Translations under genes and position numbers: made by a program
The notes under the pieces: model-generated
What the model saw: only the letters and a program-made list of their open reading frames with translations
Database searches by the model: none
Told to the model about the DNA's origin: nothing
Shown: positions 42,403 to 51,220 of the stretch, piece by piece
Layout: every line of letters starts with the position of its first letter
Numbering within the stretch: position 1 is the stretch's first letter
Assembly (NCBI GenBank): GCA_017549765.1
Contig: JAFYNM010000005.1
Span: 1-63,706, forward strand
DNA length: 63,706 nucleotides
Origin: Bacteroidales bacterium
GTDB taxonomy: Bacteria > Bacteroidota > Bacteroidia > Bacteroidales > WCHB1-69
Direction of reading: 5' to 3'

Positions 42403-43597
42403 GTTGGTGCAGTCGGCATTCCTCCTCAAACAGCAAATCTCGCAACTGGTCGAGCTGTGGCACTGACAGATCTTGAAAGCTAACCTCTGGGGTAAACCAA
42501 CTGGGAATACGGTCGGGCATCCAGGAGATCATGTTATCCCACAGCGCACGCTCGTCGGTCATCGGCTGCCGGGCATGACCACGGCGCACATATTGCAAGA
42601 TGCGAAGCCCGTCGGCCTTCTCGTGGAAAGCGTGTGTGAAGTGAGACAAGTCCTTGACATTCTTACGGATGGGCCCCCACACGTCTTCCTCTTTGAACTG
42701 ATCTTTCAGAAAATTCAAGAAGTCATTATCGACATCTTCTTGATAGAGCTGTGGCAACAGGTGCACAGCCTCCCGCACAGGTTGCCAAAGTTGCTGATGG
42801 AAAATCGGATAGGAAGTGTTTTCGTCTTCCATGCCTTGGCGAATGGCGGGTCCCGTGCCGAAAGGCACACGGTCGGATGTACGGGTGGCGGGATAGACCA
42901 TCTCATCGTTAGTGGTGCCTATGCCGGCCATCTTACAGAACTTCTGGAGGAGGTAGAAGTCCTCGCCGCTCTGGTAGGGGGTGATGCCTCCGATCTTGCG
43001 CAGGGCGCCGGCGCGCATGGCAATAGCCGAACCTAAGGCGGTATATTGATAGGGCGTGTCCGTCAGCAGCATGTTGAGGGCATAGTTGCGCATGTAGAGC
43101 TCATAGCGCAGCATGGCGCGGTCCATAAACTCCTCGCCACTGAGGGGATGGTAGTACGGCACAGCCATCGCCGGCCACTCGGGATGTTGACCGAAAGAGC
43201 AAAGCAGCGAAGCGAGATAGTCCGGGCGCACACGGGTGTCGGCATCCAGACTGACGATCAGATCTTCCGCGTCAGCCTGCTCCAATATCTTGTTGAAGAG
43301 GGTCTTGCGCGCCCAGCCGACACCCGCCTTCCTCCCCTGCCACCCACAGCCGGGAGAAGCACAGTCTATCACCTCCAAGGATAGCCCCTGAAAGTGCTGT
43401 AGAAATGTTATGGTTTTTTGATTGTCCTCGCAGATGCGCCGCCGCTCAGGCTCGTGCCACCAACTGTCAGGCTGGTTGACACACACCCACACCTGAAAGT
43501 CCTGCAAGGTCTGGCACGCAAGGTCCGCCAGCGTCAAAGGCAAGGACGACATCTCGTCCATCGCCGGTATCGCCACGAAGACCTTCGGCGTGTTCAT
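42380..43597 (-). CDS. Glycosyltransferase family 2 protein
   Basis: The 405-residue protein has the GT2 start V-F-V-A-I-P-A-M-D-E and the metal-binding D-A-D in S-L-D-A-D-T-R-V-R-P-D-Y. G-S-A-I-A-M-R and G-E-D-F-Y-L-L-Q follow, in the acceptor and catalytic-base region. The C-terminal ~150 residues are Trp-rich and not recognised. No membrane helices are seen. Donor and acceptor are unknown. It begins 2 bp after the inhibitor gene and is probably expressed from its promoter. Confidence 0.88.
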   Translation of the reverse strand: MNTPKVFVAIPAMDEMSSLPLTLADLACQTLQDFQVWVCVNQPDSWWHEPERRRICEDNQKTITFLQHFQGLSLEVIDCASPGCGWQGRKAGVGWARKTLFNKILEQADAEDLIVSLDADTRVRPDYLASLLCSFGQHPEWPAMAVPYYHPLSGEEFMDRAMLRYELYMRNYALNMLLTDTPYQYTALGSAIAMRAGALRKIGGITPYQSGEDFYLLQKFCKMAGIGTTNDEMVYPATRTSDRVPFGTGPAIRQGMEDENTSYPIFHQQLWQPVREAVHLLPQLYQEDVDNDFLNFLKDQFKEEDVWGPIRKNVKDLSHFTHAFHEKADGLRILQYVRRGHARQPMTDERALWDNMISWMPDRIPSWFTPEVSFQDLSVPQLDQLRDLLFEEECRLHQQKTHHNQ

Positions 43598-43599
43598 CC

Positions 43600-43980
43600 T
43601 TATTTCACAATCACCTCGACGTCGCGCGTCTTGATGGTGGTCTCTTCGACATTGTCACGAGCATAGACGAAATGAAGGGTGTCCACGCCTCTCTTCACCG
43701 CTTCAAACTTCCAATAACGGTTAGAAGCTGCTCCTAACATGTTCTCCGGGGCTGTGCGCTCATAGCGGTTATCGACGGAATCCACCACGGTGACCTGGTC
43801 TTTATTGGCCAAGGTCCACCAATATCCTAACGAGGCATTGGTGGTGAAACAAATCTCAACCGTCTGCCCCTTCTTCAAGGTAACGGTGTTCGTCTGCTTA
43901 TCTAATGACACCATCTCCTTTTGAGATTTACATCCTATCATCATCAGAAACAAGGTGCCGAGGAATAATATCTTTTTCAT
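43600..43980 (-). CDS. Chagasin-family (I42) cysteine protease inhibitor lipoprotein
   Basis: The 126-residue protein has a lipoprotein signal ending M-I-G-C (Cys 17) and a small beta domain. N-A-S-L-G-Y-W-W corresponds to the chagasin N-P-T-T-G-Y-x-W loop that plugs the active site of papain-like proteases. The later G-A-A-S-N-R-Y-W-K-F and G-V-D-T-L-H-F-V-Y-A-R match the other two inhibitory-loop regions. The family is small in bacteria. The nearby secreted C1 peptidase is a natural target candidate. Confidence 0.85.
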   Translation of the reverse strand: MKKILFLGTLFLMMIGCKSQKEMVSLDKQTNTVTLKKGQTVEICFTTNASLGYWWTLANKDQVTVVDSVDNRYERTAPENMLGAASNRYWKFEAVKRGVDTLHFVYARDNVEETTIKTRDVEVIVK

Positions 43981-44003
43981 TTTTGTGAATTATAAAACAG
44001 CGG

Positions 44004-44011
44004 CAAAGATA
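44004..44011 (-). promoter_or_regulatory. Promoter -7 box (TATCTTTG) for the inhibitor-glycosyltransferase pair
   Basis: TATCTTTG followed by CCGCTG lies 23 bp before the ATG at 43980 and separates this pair from nrdDG. Confidence 0.7.
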
Positions 44012-44032
44012 CATTTTATCTTCAAACAACCA

Positions 44033-44485
44033 CTATCTTTTCCAGAATTTGTCGGTAATATCAACGAGCTGACCATTCACATTCTGCAGCAAGCGCTGGT
44101 TAGTGGTCTTTTCTTTCAGGCTGCCAAACTCAGCTTTATAGGGACCCACCTTCACATAGTCGAAATGTTGGAAGTTGTCGGGGACAGCCTGTTTGCCGGA
44201 GTACCAGGCCACCTTCAACGGGGTGGTTTTCCGGATATGGTCAGCCATAGCCTGCACCTCTTCAGGAGTAGCATCGCCGCCCATCAAACACACACAGGTC
44301 ACCGATTGCCCATAACGTTTCAGGATGGAGTCCATCGTCAGCTCGTCCAACGTCTCGCCAATATCCTCTTGCAGATGCGGACTATGGCAGCCGGGGCAGT
44401 GGTTCGGACAATTGGTGATATTCACCGCGAGCGTCACCTCCCCCGGAATCTCTTGGAAGACAATATCGAAATTGTAGTATTTCAA
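44033..44485 (-). CDS. nrdG: Anaerobic ribonucleotide reductase activating protein (radical SAM)
   Basis: The 150-residue protein has the radical-SAM cluster motif C-P-N-H-C-P-G-C (C-x3-C-x2-C), followed by H-S-P-H-L. Later G-G-D-A corresponds to the SAM-binding G-G-E/D. It generates the glycyl radical on NrdD. The frame is open upstream into nrdD, but there is no ATG near the conserved start. A TTG at 44485, 2 bp after the nrdD stop, gives K-Y-Y-N-F-D-I and the usual length, so TTG is the probable start with coupling to nrdD. Confidence 0.92.
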   Translation of the reverse strand: MKYYNFDIVFQEIPGEVTLAVNITNCPNHCPGCHSPHLQEDIGETLDELTMDSILKRYGQSVTCVCLMGGDATPEEVQAMADHIRKTTPLKVAWYSGKQAVPDNFQHFDYVKVGPYKAEFGSLKEKTTNQRLLQNVNGQLVDITDKFWKR

Positions 44486-44487
44486 CT

Positions 44488-46578
44488 CTACTCCATCTTG
44501 GCGTAGTATCTTCTGGCGGCTTCCTCTTGGCGGCCTTGGGAGAAACTGCTGACGCGTTTCATGTAGCCGATGACGCGGGTGAGGTAGTCCACATTCTTGC
44601 TGTGGCACTCGGGACACTCGTGCAGATAGCGCTTGTCGATATGACCGCAGTCGTTGCAGACGGTGTTCGGGATGTTGAAGGTGAAGTAGTTACAGCCTTC
44701 TTGGGCAGCCACGCGGAGCAGATGGCGGTATTGCTCTTTGGAGAGATGCTCTTCCAAGTTGCAATGCAAAGCAGAGCCACCGGTGAGGTGTTCGATATAG
44801 CGTCTGCCATGCATGCGGAAACGATCGATAACGTTGGTGTTTTCGTCTTCCACAATATAGAAATAGCTGTTGTAGCAGTCGCGGGGCACCTTATAGCCAT
44901 CTTCGCGGTCCCATTTGGCATGTTTCACACCCACATTCTCCGCAGGGATCATCTCGCAGTTGAACATAAGGTCTTTGCTCTTATACTGCTTGTTATAGCG
45001 TTCTATCAGACCCAGAATATCCTCCACGAACTTGGCATATTGGTCGTTGTCGGTGATAGGAATGCCCATAAACTCTGCGGCCTCCACCAATCCGTTGACA
45101 CCGATAGTCAGGTACTGGCGGTTGATGGCAATGAAACCGGAGTCGAAGAGCGGCAGCATGCCTTGAGCCTGCAGATACTTCAAGTTCTCGTTGTAGGCCG
45201 TCTGCACCTTGTGCATCAGGTCGATGACCTCCTCCACGAACTGGAGGAACGGGATGTTGTTGCGGTGCTCATATTGGATGCAGCGGTTCAGGTTGATGGT
45301 GAGCACGCTCTTGGAGCCGGTGGAGACACCACCCGCGCCTAAGGTATAGCTGAAGCCGTTGTCTTGGATCTCGTTACGGAGACGGCAGCAGCTACTGAGA
45401 GAGTCTGCGTTGTCGCTGACGTAGGTGAAGAAGGAGTGGCCGGCGGCGTACATCTCGGCGGTGAAGTCGGCATACTCTGGATCCATGATGTCTCCATCTT
45501 TGGAGAGCAGAGCCATGGTCTCGACCGGGAAGGTCAGGACGGCGCGGGTACGCTCCTCGTTGAACCAGCGCATGAAGCGTTTCTGCAGCCAGCTGACAGA
45601 ATCCCACGTCGGTCTGGAGCCATCGGGGAAACGGAATTCGCCGAACAGGCTCTGGAAATAGTAGCGGTCGTAATAGGAGATGTTCCAGAACACCGACTGG
45701 TAGTTGCGGGCACCGGAGGGCTGGTTGATGGAGTAGATGACCTGCTGGAAGCAGTCGGTGATCACCTTGTCAATGCTGCGCTGACGGGCGGAGAGGTCCA
45801 CCACCTTATCGGAATGTTGGTAATAGTCGTCACCGTAATCTTTACGGATAAAATAGTCCATGTACATCAGGAACTCCGGTGTAGCGCAGGCACCGCTGAG
45901 CATGCTGGAAACCATGAAAACCATATTCACAAAACCACCACAGAAGGACTTCAGATTGTTGGGGCGCGTGGAATTGCCGCCGATGCTCTTGGTGCCGTCA
46001 AGCAGCCAAGGGTACATCGTGATGCTGGCGCAATAGTTGGCGATGCTGGTCTCATCATTCTTGTAGATAAAGTGTTGATGCAGCAAATGGATGTATTTGT
46101 CGGCCAACTCTTTGCCATACATCTCCTTGATACGGTCGCACAGCATACGGCGGTTAAGGCGGATGAAGTTCGACTTGGGAAGCTCGCCGATGAGGGTGGC
46201 GATATTCTTCTTCTCCACATTGGCATTGGCATCGTACTTGCTGCCGGTAGCAGCGTTGGAGGCGTTGCAATAGTTGATGAGGAAGTTCAACTTGTCCTTC
46301 ACCTCACGATCCTCGTAGTGGCGCTGACGGTACAGGATGTACGACTTGGCAACGGAATAGTAGCGTTCAGCCATCAGGGAAACCTCCACCTGGTTCTGGA
46401 TTTCCTCCACGGAGATGCCGTCGTGCACCTGAACGCGACTCAGGATGTCGGTCATCACCTCCTTGGTGGCAAAACTGTTCACAGAGAGGAAAGCCTTCTG
46501 GATGGCATTCTTGATCTTGTCGGCTGAAAACGGCTCCCGTTTTCCGTTACGTTTGATAATGTAAAGTTCTTCTATCAT
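44488..46578 (-). CDS. nrdD: Anaerobic (class III) ribonucleoside-triphosphate reductase
   Basis: The 696-residue protein has an N-terminal ATP-cone (~3-95, with K-R-N-G-K-R-E-P-F). The ten-stranded barrel follows. The C-terminal zinc site is C-N-D-C / C-P-E-C, and the glycyl-radical site is R-V-I-G-Y, about 30 residues from the end. It reduces ribonucleotides to deoxyribonucleotides without oxygen or B12. A cobalamin riboswitch in the leader implies repression when B12 is present, which would make sense if the genome also has the B12-dependent class II enzyme. Confidence 0.97.
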   Translation of the reverse strand: MIEELYIIKRNGKREPFSADKIKNAIQKAFLSVNSFATKEVMTDILSRVQVHDGISVEEIQNQVEVSLMAERYYSVAKSYILYRQRHYEDREVKDKLNFLINYCNASNAATGSKYDANANVEKKNIATLIGELPKSNFIRLNRRMLCDRIKEMYGKELADKYIHLLHQHFIYKNDETSIANYCASITMYPWLLDGTKSIGGNSTRPNNLKSFCGGFVNMVFMVSSMLSGACATPEFLMYMDYFIRKDYGDDYYQHSDKVVDLSARQRSIDKVITDCFQQVIYSINQPSGARNYQSVFWNISYYDRYYFQSLFGEFRFPDGSRPTWDSVSWLQKRFMRWFNEERTRAVLTFPVETMALLSKDGDIMDPEYADFTAEMYAAGHSFFTYVSDNADSLSSCCRLRNEIQDNGFSYTLGAGGVSTGSKSVLTINLNRCIQYEHRNNIPFLQFVEEVIDLMHKVQTAYNENLKYLQAQGMLPLFDSGFIAINRQYLTIGVNGLVEAAEFMGIPITDNDQYAKFVEDILGLIERYNKQYKSKDLMFNCEMIPAENVGVKHAKWDREDGYKVPRDCYNSYFYIVEDENTNVIDRFRMHGRRYIEHLTGGSALHCNLEEHLSKEQYRHLLRVAAQEGCNYFTFNIPNTVCNDCGHIDKRYLHECPECHSKNVDYLTRVIGYMKRVSSFSQGRQEEAARRYYAKME

Positions 46579-46669
46579 AGTTGGTTAATGGTTTTCACAA
46601 TAGAAGCTTTGGGACCAGACACCTTTTCCGTGCGTACACCAGCTCTTAATCCCGAAAGCCTGTGTTTTT

Positions 46670-46825
46670 TGAGAGTAGGCAGGTCTTCTGGCTTGTTCCG
46701 TCTTCCAACGCCTTCCCGACGCTTCTGTCAGTGACATATGTTGGAAAACATAAAGAACTTACAGCTACGGGTATAGCCCTCGATTTTCACGAAGTTCCCT
46801 ATTGATCTCTCAGAGAACCTAAACT
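46670..46825 (-). ncRNA. Cobalamin (B12) riboswitch in the nrdDG leader
   Basis: On the minus strand I read A-A-T-A-G-G-G-A-A, then G-T-G-A-A-A-A-T-C, then C-C-C-G, then C-T-G-T-A-A-G (46762-46804). The B12 box AAGCCAGAAGACCTGCC follows (about 46678-46695). Order and spacing match the cobalamin aptamer (compare the E. coli btuB leader). P1 closes with TGAGAG (46812-46807) and CTCTCA (46675-46670). The ~90 nt between aptamer and ATG would hold the expression platform. Confidence 0.92.
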
Positions 46826-46831
46826 CGGCGG

Positions 46832-46839
46832 CAAAAATA
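46832..46839 (-). promoter_or_regulatory. Promoter -7 box (TATTTTTG) of the riboswitch-nrdDG transcript
   Basis: TATTTTTG followed by CCGCCGAG lies just upstream of the aptamer, so the riboswitch occupies the start of the mRNA. Confidence 0.7.
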
Positions 46840-46964
46840 GCAAATACAAAAATTGGTTTTGTTAACAGGAATAAATACTTACTAACAGACTTATTAACAC
46901 GATTCTTTTTTTACTTTAAAATATTACACATCAACTTGTTAATTAAGGAGTGAAGATTTGTCGG

Positions 46965-47072
46965 TTATCAGTTAGAAGTTAGGAGTTAGAAGTTGGGGGA
47001 ACCCCTTAGTACCTTAACTTCTTAGTCTCTTAACTCCATAATTTAATAGCTTCATAACTTAATATCTTCATA
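46965..47072 (+). repeat. Degenerate GTTAGAAGTTAG-type intergenic repeat with AT-rich tail
   Basis: 46965-46996 is built of 6-7-bp steps (ATCAGTTAGAAGTTA, GGAGTTAGAAGTT). It is followed by T-T-A-A-C-T-T-C-type steps and the AT-rich tail ATTTAATAGCTTCATAACTTAATA. A copy of the first part lies inverted at 62941-62975, and the tail recurs in different form at 56951-56990. No coding potential is seen. The remainder of the gap 46840-47118 is AT-rich without other signals. Confidence 0.7.
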
Positions 47073-47081
47073 AAAAAAATG

Positions 47082-47089
47082 TATCTTTG
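47082..47089 (+). promoter_or_regulatory. Promoter -7 box (TATCTTTG) for the YD-like repeat gene
   Basis: TATCTTTG followed by CCGTTG lies 29 bp before the ATG, directly after the intergenic repeat. Confidence 0.7.
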
Positions 47090-47118
47090 CCGTTGTGAAA
47101 CTTTAAATCTTTGGCGCT

Positions 47119-48006
47119 ATGAGTACACTTAAAATCATCAAGAAAGAATATCGTCGCATCGGATATGAAAAAAGCGATGTGGAACCCATGGAATTCATGG
47201 AGGTGTCGGCAGTGTATGACGATAACAACCTGCTGCTGCGCGAGGAGCGCTTTGAACCAGACGGGACTCTCAACACCTTGACAGTCAATGAGTATAACGA
47301 AAAACATCAGCTCGTGGTCTCCGAACAATTCGACCAAGACAACACCCTGCTGCAGAAAACGGTCAACACTTATCAAGACAATTTGCTGCTCAGCCAAAGC
47401 TTCTATTTCGGAGAGGACACCACGGAATATGTCACCAAGTATTTCTATGACGAAGAGGGGCACGAGATCCGCCGCGAAAACTATGTGGACGGCAAAATGG
47501 ACTATGTGGAGAACATCAAAGTGTACGAGGGCGGACGGCTGGTCAAAGAGACGGAAAATGATGACTATGGAAAACCCATCTACGAACATATATACAACTA
47601 CAATGACCTGGGCCAGACAACACACTATGTGCGCAACGAGGTGCAGAACAAAGACCGCCGCAGCTACGATTATGAGTACGACGAGCGAGGCAACCGCGTC
47701 AAGGAGCTCATCTACGACTACGACAACATGCTGATAGCCAAGAAATACAGCACCTACGACGAAGAAAACCGTCTGGTGATGGTGGAAGAGGAAGACCTGG
47801 ACAACTACCGTAAGGTCAAATTGGAATACGAAGGAAAGCAGGTGGTCAAGAACTACCTCTACGAGCGAGACGACAAGCTGGTAGGCTGGGCCGAGTATGG
47901 CTACGACGACAACGGCAAAGAGGTATCCGCCACCGAATACATCCGCGACGAGGTGGATCCCGATAGCCATCGTCTGCTCCGAGTGACACATTTTGAAAGG
48001 GGATAA
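47119..48006 (+). CDS. Acidic YD-like repeat protein, function unknown
   Basis: The 295-residue protein has no signal peptide and is very rich in Tyr, Asp, Glu and Asn. It consists of about a dozen beta-hairpin-like repeats of 20-25 residues around Y-D-E-x-G-x / Y-N-E-K-x (for example F-Y-D-E-E-G-H-E, E-Y-D-E-R-G-N-R, G-Y-D-D-N-G-K-E). They resemble YD/RHS or MORN-like repeats. It lacks an RHS core or toxin domain, so it is not an Rhs toxin. It is probably a cytoplasmic elongated beta protein. It is monocistronic, with its own promoter. I do not recognise a function. Confidence 0.7.
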   Translation: MSTLKIIKKEYRRIGYEKSDVEPMEFMEVSAVYDDNNLLLREERFEPDGTLNTLTVNEYNEKHQLVVSEQFDQDNTLLQKTVNTYQDNLLLSQSFYFGEDTTEYVTKYFYDEEGHEIRRENYVDGKMDYVENIKVYEGGRLVKETENDDYGKPIYEHIYNYNDLGQTTHYVRNEVQNKDRRSYDYEYDERGNRVKELIYDYDNMLIAKKYSTYDEENRLVMVEEEDLDNYRKVKLEYEGKQVVKNYLYERDDKLVGWAEYGYDDNGKEVSATEYIRDEVDPDSHRLLRVTHFERG

Positions 48007-48028
48007 AACAACATTGGCTATTTTATTG

Positions 48029-48036
48029 TATTTTTG
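48029..48036 (+). promoter_or_regulatory. Promoter -7 box (TATTTTTG) for serS
   Basis: TATTTTTG followed by CGCC lies 34 bp before the serS ATG. Confidence 0.7.
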
Positions 48037-48070
48037 CGCCTTCTTTTTAACATCTTAAAAACTAGAAATA

Positions 48071-49342
48071 ATGTTACAGATTCAACTACTGCGTGAAAAT
48101 CCACAATATGTCATTGACAGACTGAAGATTAAGAACTTTGATGCCACCGAATTGGTGGAGGAGATACTGCGTCTGGACACTGAAAACCGCGCTGCCAAAA
48201 AGGCTATCGACGACAACCTGATGGAACAGAATCAGGGTGCCAAGGTCATCGGCGGGCTCTTCAAGGAGGGCAAACGCGAGGAGGCGGAGGCTATCAAGGC
48301 CCGCATGGCAGAGCTGAAAGAGTCGGAGAAAGTCATGCGCGCAGAGTTGCAGGAGAAAGAGCAGACGCTGCAAGCCAAGATGGTGTTGCTGCCCAACCTG
48401 CCGCACACCTCCGTGGCGCCCGGCAAAGGAGCCGAAGACAATGAGATCGTCTATACCGAAGGCGATGCCTCCAACTTCGACTATCCGGCACTGCCCCACT
48501 GGGACTTGGTGAAGAAATACGACATCATCGACTTTGAGCTGGGCAACAAGATCACCGGCGCCGGCTTCCCCGTCTATAAGGGCAAAGGCGCCCGCATCCA
48601 ACGCGCCCTCATCGACTTCTTCCTTGACTCCGCCACCGCGGAAGGCTATCTGGAGATCCAGCCGCCCTACATGGTCAACGAGGACTCCGCCTACGGCACG
48701 GGCCAGCTGCCTGACAAAGAGGGCCAGATGTACCACGCCACCCTCGACAACTTCTACCTCATCCCGACTGCCGAGGTGCCCGTCACCAACATCTACCGCG
48801 ATGTCATCCTCAAGGAAAGCGACTTCCCCTTGCGCAACTGCGCCTACTCCGCCTGTTTCCGCCGTGAGGCCGGCTCCTATGGCAAAGACGTGCGCGGCCT
48901 CAACCGTCTGCACCAGTTCGACAAGATCGAGATCGTGACCATCGAGCACCCCGACCGTTCTTATGAAACCCTGGAGAAGATGACCAACTACGCCAAGAGC
49001 CTGCTCACCAAATTGGGTCTGCCCTTCCGCGTGCTGCGTCTCTGTGGCGGCGACATCAGCTTCACCTCCGCCCTCACCTACGACCTGGAGGTCTATTCCA
49101 AGGCCCAACAGAAATGGCTGGAGGTCAGCTCCGTCTCCAACTTCGAGTCCTACCAGGCCAACCGCCTGAAATTGCGTTTCAAAGACAGCACGGGCAAGAC
49201 CCGCCTGGCACACACCCTTAACGGTAGCGCCCTCGCCCTGCCGCGCGTGCTCGCCGCCATCCTCGAGAACTACCAGACCGACAAAGGCATCGTCGTTCCT
49301 GAAGTGCTGCGCCCCTACACCCGTTTCGACATTATCGACTAA
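48071..49342 (+). CDS. serS: Seryl-tRNA synthetase
   Basis: The 423-residue protein has an N-terminal coiled-coil arm (~30-110) that grips the tRNA-Ser long arm and a class II catalytic core. Motif 2 is F-R-R-E-A-G-S-Y-G and motif 3 is N-G-S-A-L-A-L-P-R. The length is normal for bacterial SerRS. The TPR gene starts 6 bp after its stop and is probably in the same transcript. Confidence 0.98.
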   Translation: MLQIQLLRENPQYVIDRLKIKNFDATELVEEILRLDTENRAAKKAIDDNLMEQNQGAKVIGGLFKEGKREEAEAIKARMAELKESEKVMRAELQEKEQTLQAKMVLLPNLPHTSVAPGKGAEDNEIVYTEGDASNFDYPALPHWDLVKKYDIIDFELGNKITGAGFPVYKGKGARIQRALIDFFLDSATAEGYLEIQPPYMVNEDSAYGTGQLPDKEGQMYHATLDNFYLIPTAEVPVTNIYRDVILKESDFPLRNCAYSACFRREAGSYGKDVRGLNRLHQFDKIEIVTIEHPDRSYETLEKMTNYAKSLLTKLGLPFRVLRLCGGDISFTSALTYDLEVYSKAQQKWLEVSSVSNFESYQANRLKLRFKDSTGKTRLAHTLNGSALALPRVLAAILENYQTDKGIVVPEVLRPYTRFDIID

Positions 49343-49348
49343 ACTGGT

Positions 49349-51220
49349 ATGATCAAAAGAATCTTCACGCTGTTGTGCCTCCTCATAACCTGCGGCACGA
49401 TCCTCGCCCAACAAAGTCAGGACGAGCAGCTGGCGCTGCAATATTATAAGGATAAAGAGTACGACAAAGCCATTGAGCTATTTGAGAAGATTCATGCCAA
49501 AAACCCTAATTCCTACCTTTATTATTATTACTACTCGGCGTTGCTCAACATGGAAAGATATAGTGATGCTGAGAAGATGGTAAAGAAGCAAATCCGCAAC
49601 TTCCCCAACGTGCAACGCTATCGAGTTGACCTGGGATATATCTACGACAAAGAAGGCGACCATGCCAAAGCGGAGAAGACCTATCAGGACCTCATCAAGA
49701 ACCTGCCCGCCAAGGAGTCTTCCGTCTTGGAACTCTATAACGCTTTCTACTCCCGTCTGGAATACGACTATGCTATTGAGGCTATCCAGAAAGGGCGGCG
49801 CATCCTGAACAACAACTATCTGCTGTCCAAAGAACTGTTCACCATGTATCAAAGCCTGCATCAGAACAGCCGGATTCTGGAAGAGGTGGTCTCGCTCATC
49901 AAAGAGGACAAACAGGAACACCTGGAGCCTGCCGAGGTGGCCATCCAGAACATGTTGCTGGACGATGAAGACGACATGTTGTACAATATGGTGCACACCA
50001 CCCTGCAGAAGTACTCCCAGAAGAACCCCTCCAACATCAGCTGTCTCACCTTGCTCTACTGGATCTACCAGCTGCACAAGGACTACCCCAATGCTTTGCT
50101 GATGGCCAAGGCTATCGACAAGCGCACCAAGATGGAGGGCATCAAGACCTACGAGCTGGCACGCACCGCCGCTGACAACAAAGACTACGAGACGGCCATC
50201 GAAGCCCTCAACTACATCATCGGCAAAGGCGAAGATGCACACAACTACGTCTTGGCCAAGATGAAACTGTTGGATGTGCGCTATCTGATGCTGACCAACA
50301 CCCTGCCAGTCCGGATGGTGGACGCCGTAAACCTGGAGCGCGACTTTAAGAAACTGTTGGACGAAAACGGACTGCACTCCGGCACCACCGACTGGATTCG
50401 CAAGTATGCCCACCTGCTGGCTTTCTACGTCAACAAGCCACAGGAGGCCATAGACCTGCTCACCAAGGCCATGGCCAACACCAACGACGCCAAGGAGAAG
50501 AACACCTACAAACTCGACATGGCCGACATCCAGCTCTACATGGGCAACATCTGGGATGCCTCTCTCAACTACTCCCAGATTGACAAGGACATGCCCACGG
50601 AGCCTCTCGGCCAAGAGGCCAAGTTCAAGAATGCCAAGCTCTCCTTCTACATCGGGGAGTTTAACTGGGCCAAGAGTCAGCTGGACGTGCTCAGCGCCGC
50701 CACCAGCAAGTTGATCTCCAACGACGCGATCTACTTCTCCCTGCTGATTTCTGACAATCTAGAGGAAGAGGAGGAAGACGATGAGGAAGAGGACACCGTG
50801 GCGCTGGTCTTTGACGGAGGCGTCTCGCATCCCGCCTTGAAAAAATATGCTGAAGCCGACTTCCTTATATTCCAGAACAAAGACGACGAGGCATTGGTAG
50901 CCTTGGACTCCGTCATCACCCTCTCTCCCTTTGGCACGTTGGTGGATGATGCCCTCTATCAGAAGGCACTCATCCTGATCAAGCGGAAAGACTACTTAGG
51001 CGCAGAGGCCTTGCTACAAAAGATCATCACTGCCCATGGCGACGAGCTCTTAGGCGACGACGCCACCTATCAGCTGGCACAGCTCTACGAATACTATCTG
51101 AAGGATGCCACGAAGGCTATGGAGTATTATCAGAAAATCATGCGCGACTACAGCGGCAGCCTCTATGTGGTGGATGCCCGGAAGCGCTACAGAGCCCTGC
51201 GCGGCGACACCGTGGAATAA
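49349..51220 (+). CDS. Periplasmic TPR protein, function unknown
   Basis: The 623-residue protein has a signal peptide (~1-20, ending T-I-L-A-Q). TPR units cover most of its length, for example Y-Y-K-D-K-E-Y-D-K-A-I-E-L-F (~32), Y-I-Y-D-K-E-G-D-H-A-K-A-E-K-T-Y (~97), and a C-terminal pair near 545-605 with K-A-M-E-Y-Y-Q-K-I. An acidic stretch of twelve Glu/Asp residues (~472-483) interrupts the repeats. It is probably a scaffold in the periplasm. Its stop overlaps the rsmA start by one base, so the two are coupled. Confidence 0.85.
   Translation: MIKRIFTLLCLLITCGTILAQQSQDEQLALQYYKDKEYDKAIELFEKIHAKNPNSYLYYYYYSALLNMERYSDAEKMVKKQIRNFPNVQRYRVDLGYIYDKEGDHAKAEKTYQDLIKNLPAKESSVLELYNAFYSRLEYDYAIEAIQKGRRILNNNYLLSKELFTMYQSLHQNSRILEEVVSLIKEDKQEHLEPAEVAIQNMLLDDEDDMLYNMVHTTLQKYSQKNPSNISCLTLLYWIYQLHKDYPNALLMAKAIDKRTKMEGIKTYELARTAADNKDYETAIEALNYIIGKGEDAHNYVLAKMKLLDVRYLMLTNTLPVRMVDAVNLERDFKKLLDENGLHSGTTDWIRKYAHLLAFYVNKPQEAIDLLTKAMANTNDAKEKNTYKLDMADIQLYMGNIWDASLNYSQIDKDMPTEPLGQEAKFKNAKLSFYIGEFNWAKSQLDVLSAATSKLISNDAIYFSLLISDNLEEEEEDDEEEDTVALVFDGGVSHPALKKYAEADFLIFQNKDDEALVALDSVITLSPFGTLVDDALYQKALILIKRKDYLGAEALLQKIITAHGDELLGDDATYQLAQLYEYYLKDATKAMEYYQKIMRDYSGSLYVVDARKRYRALRGDTVE

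Noticed and set aside
44486-44617. Extended NrdG start inside nrdD
   Set aside because: The extra residues are a frame-shifted reading of the nrdD C-terminus, which itself carries the glycyl-radical motif; TTG 44485 gives the family length.
47119-48006. Rhs/polymorphic toxin
   Set aside because: Only short YD-like repeats are present; there is no signal, RHS core motif or C-terminal toxin domain.
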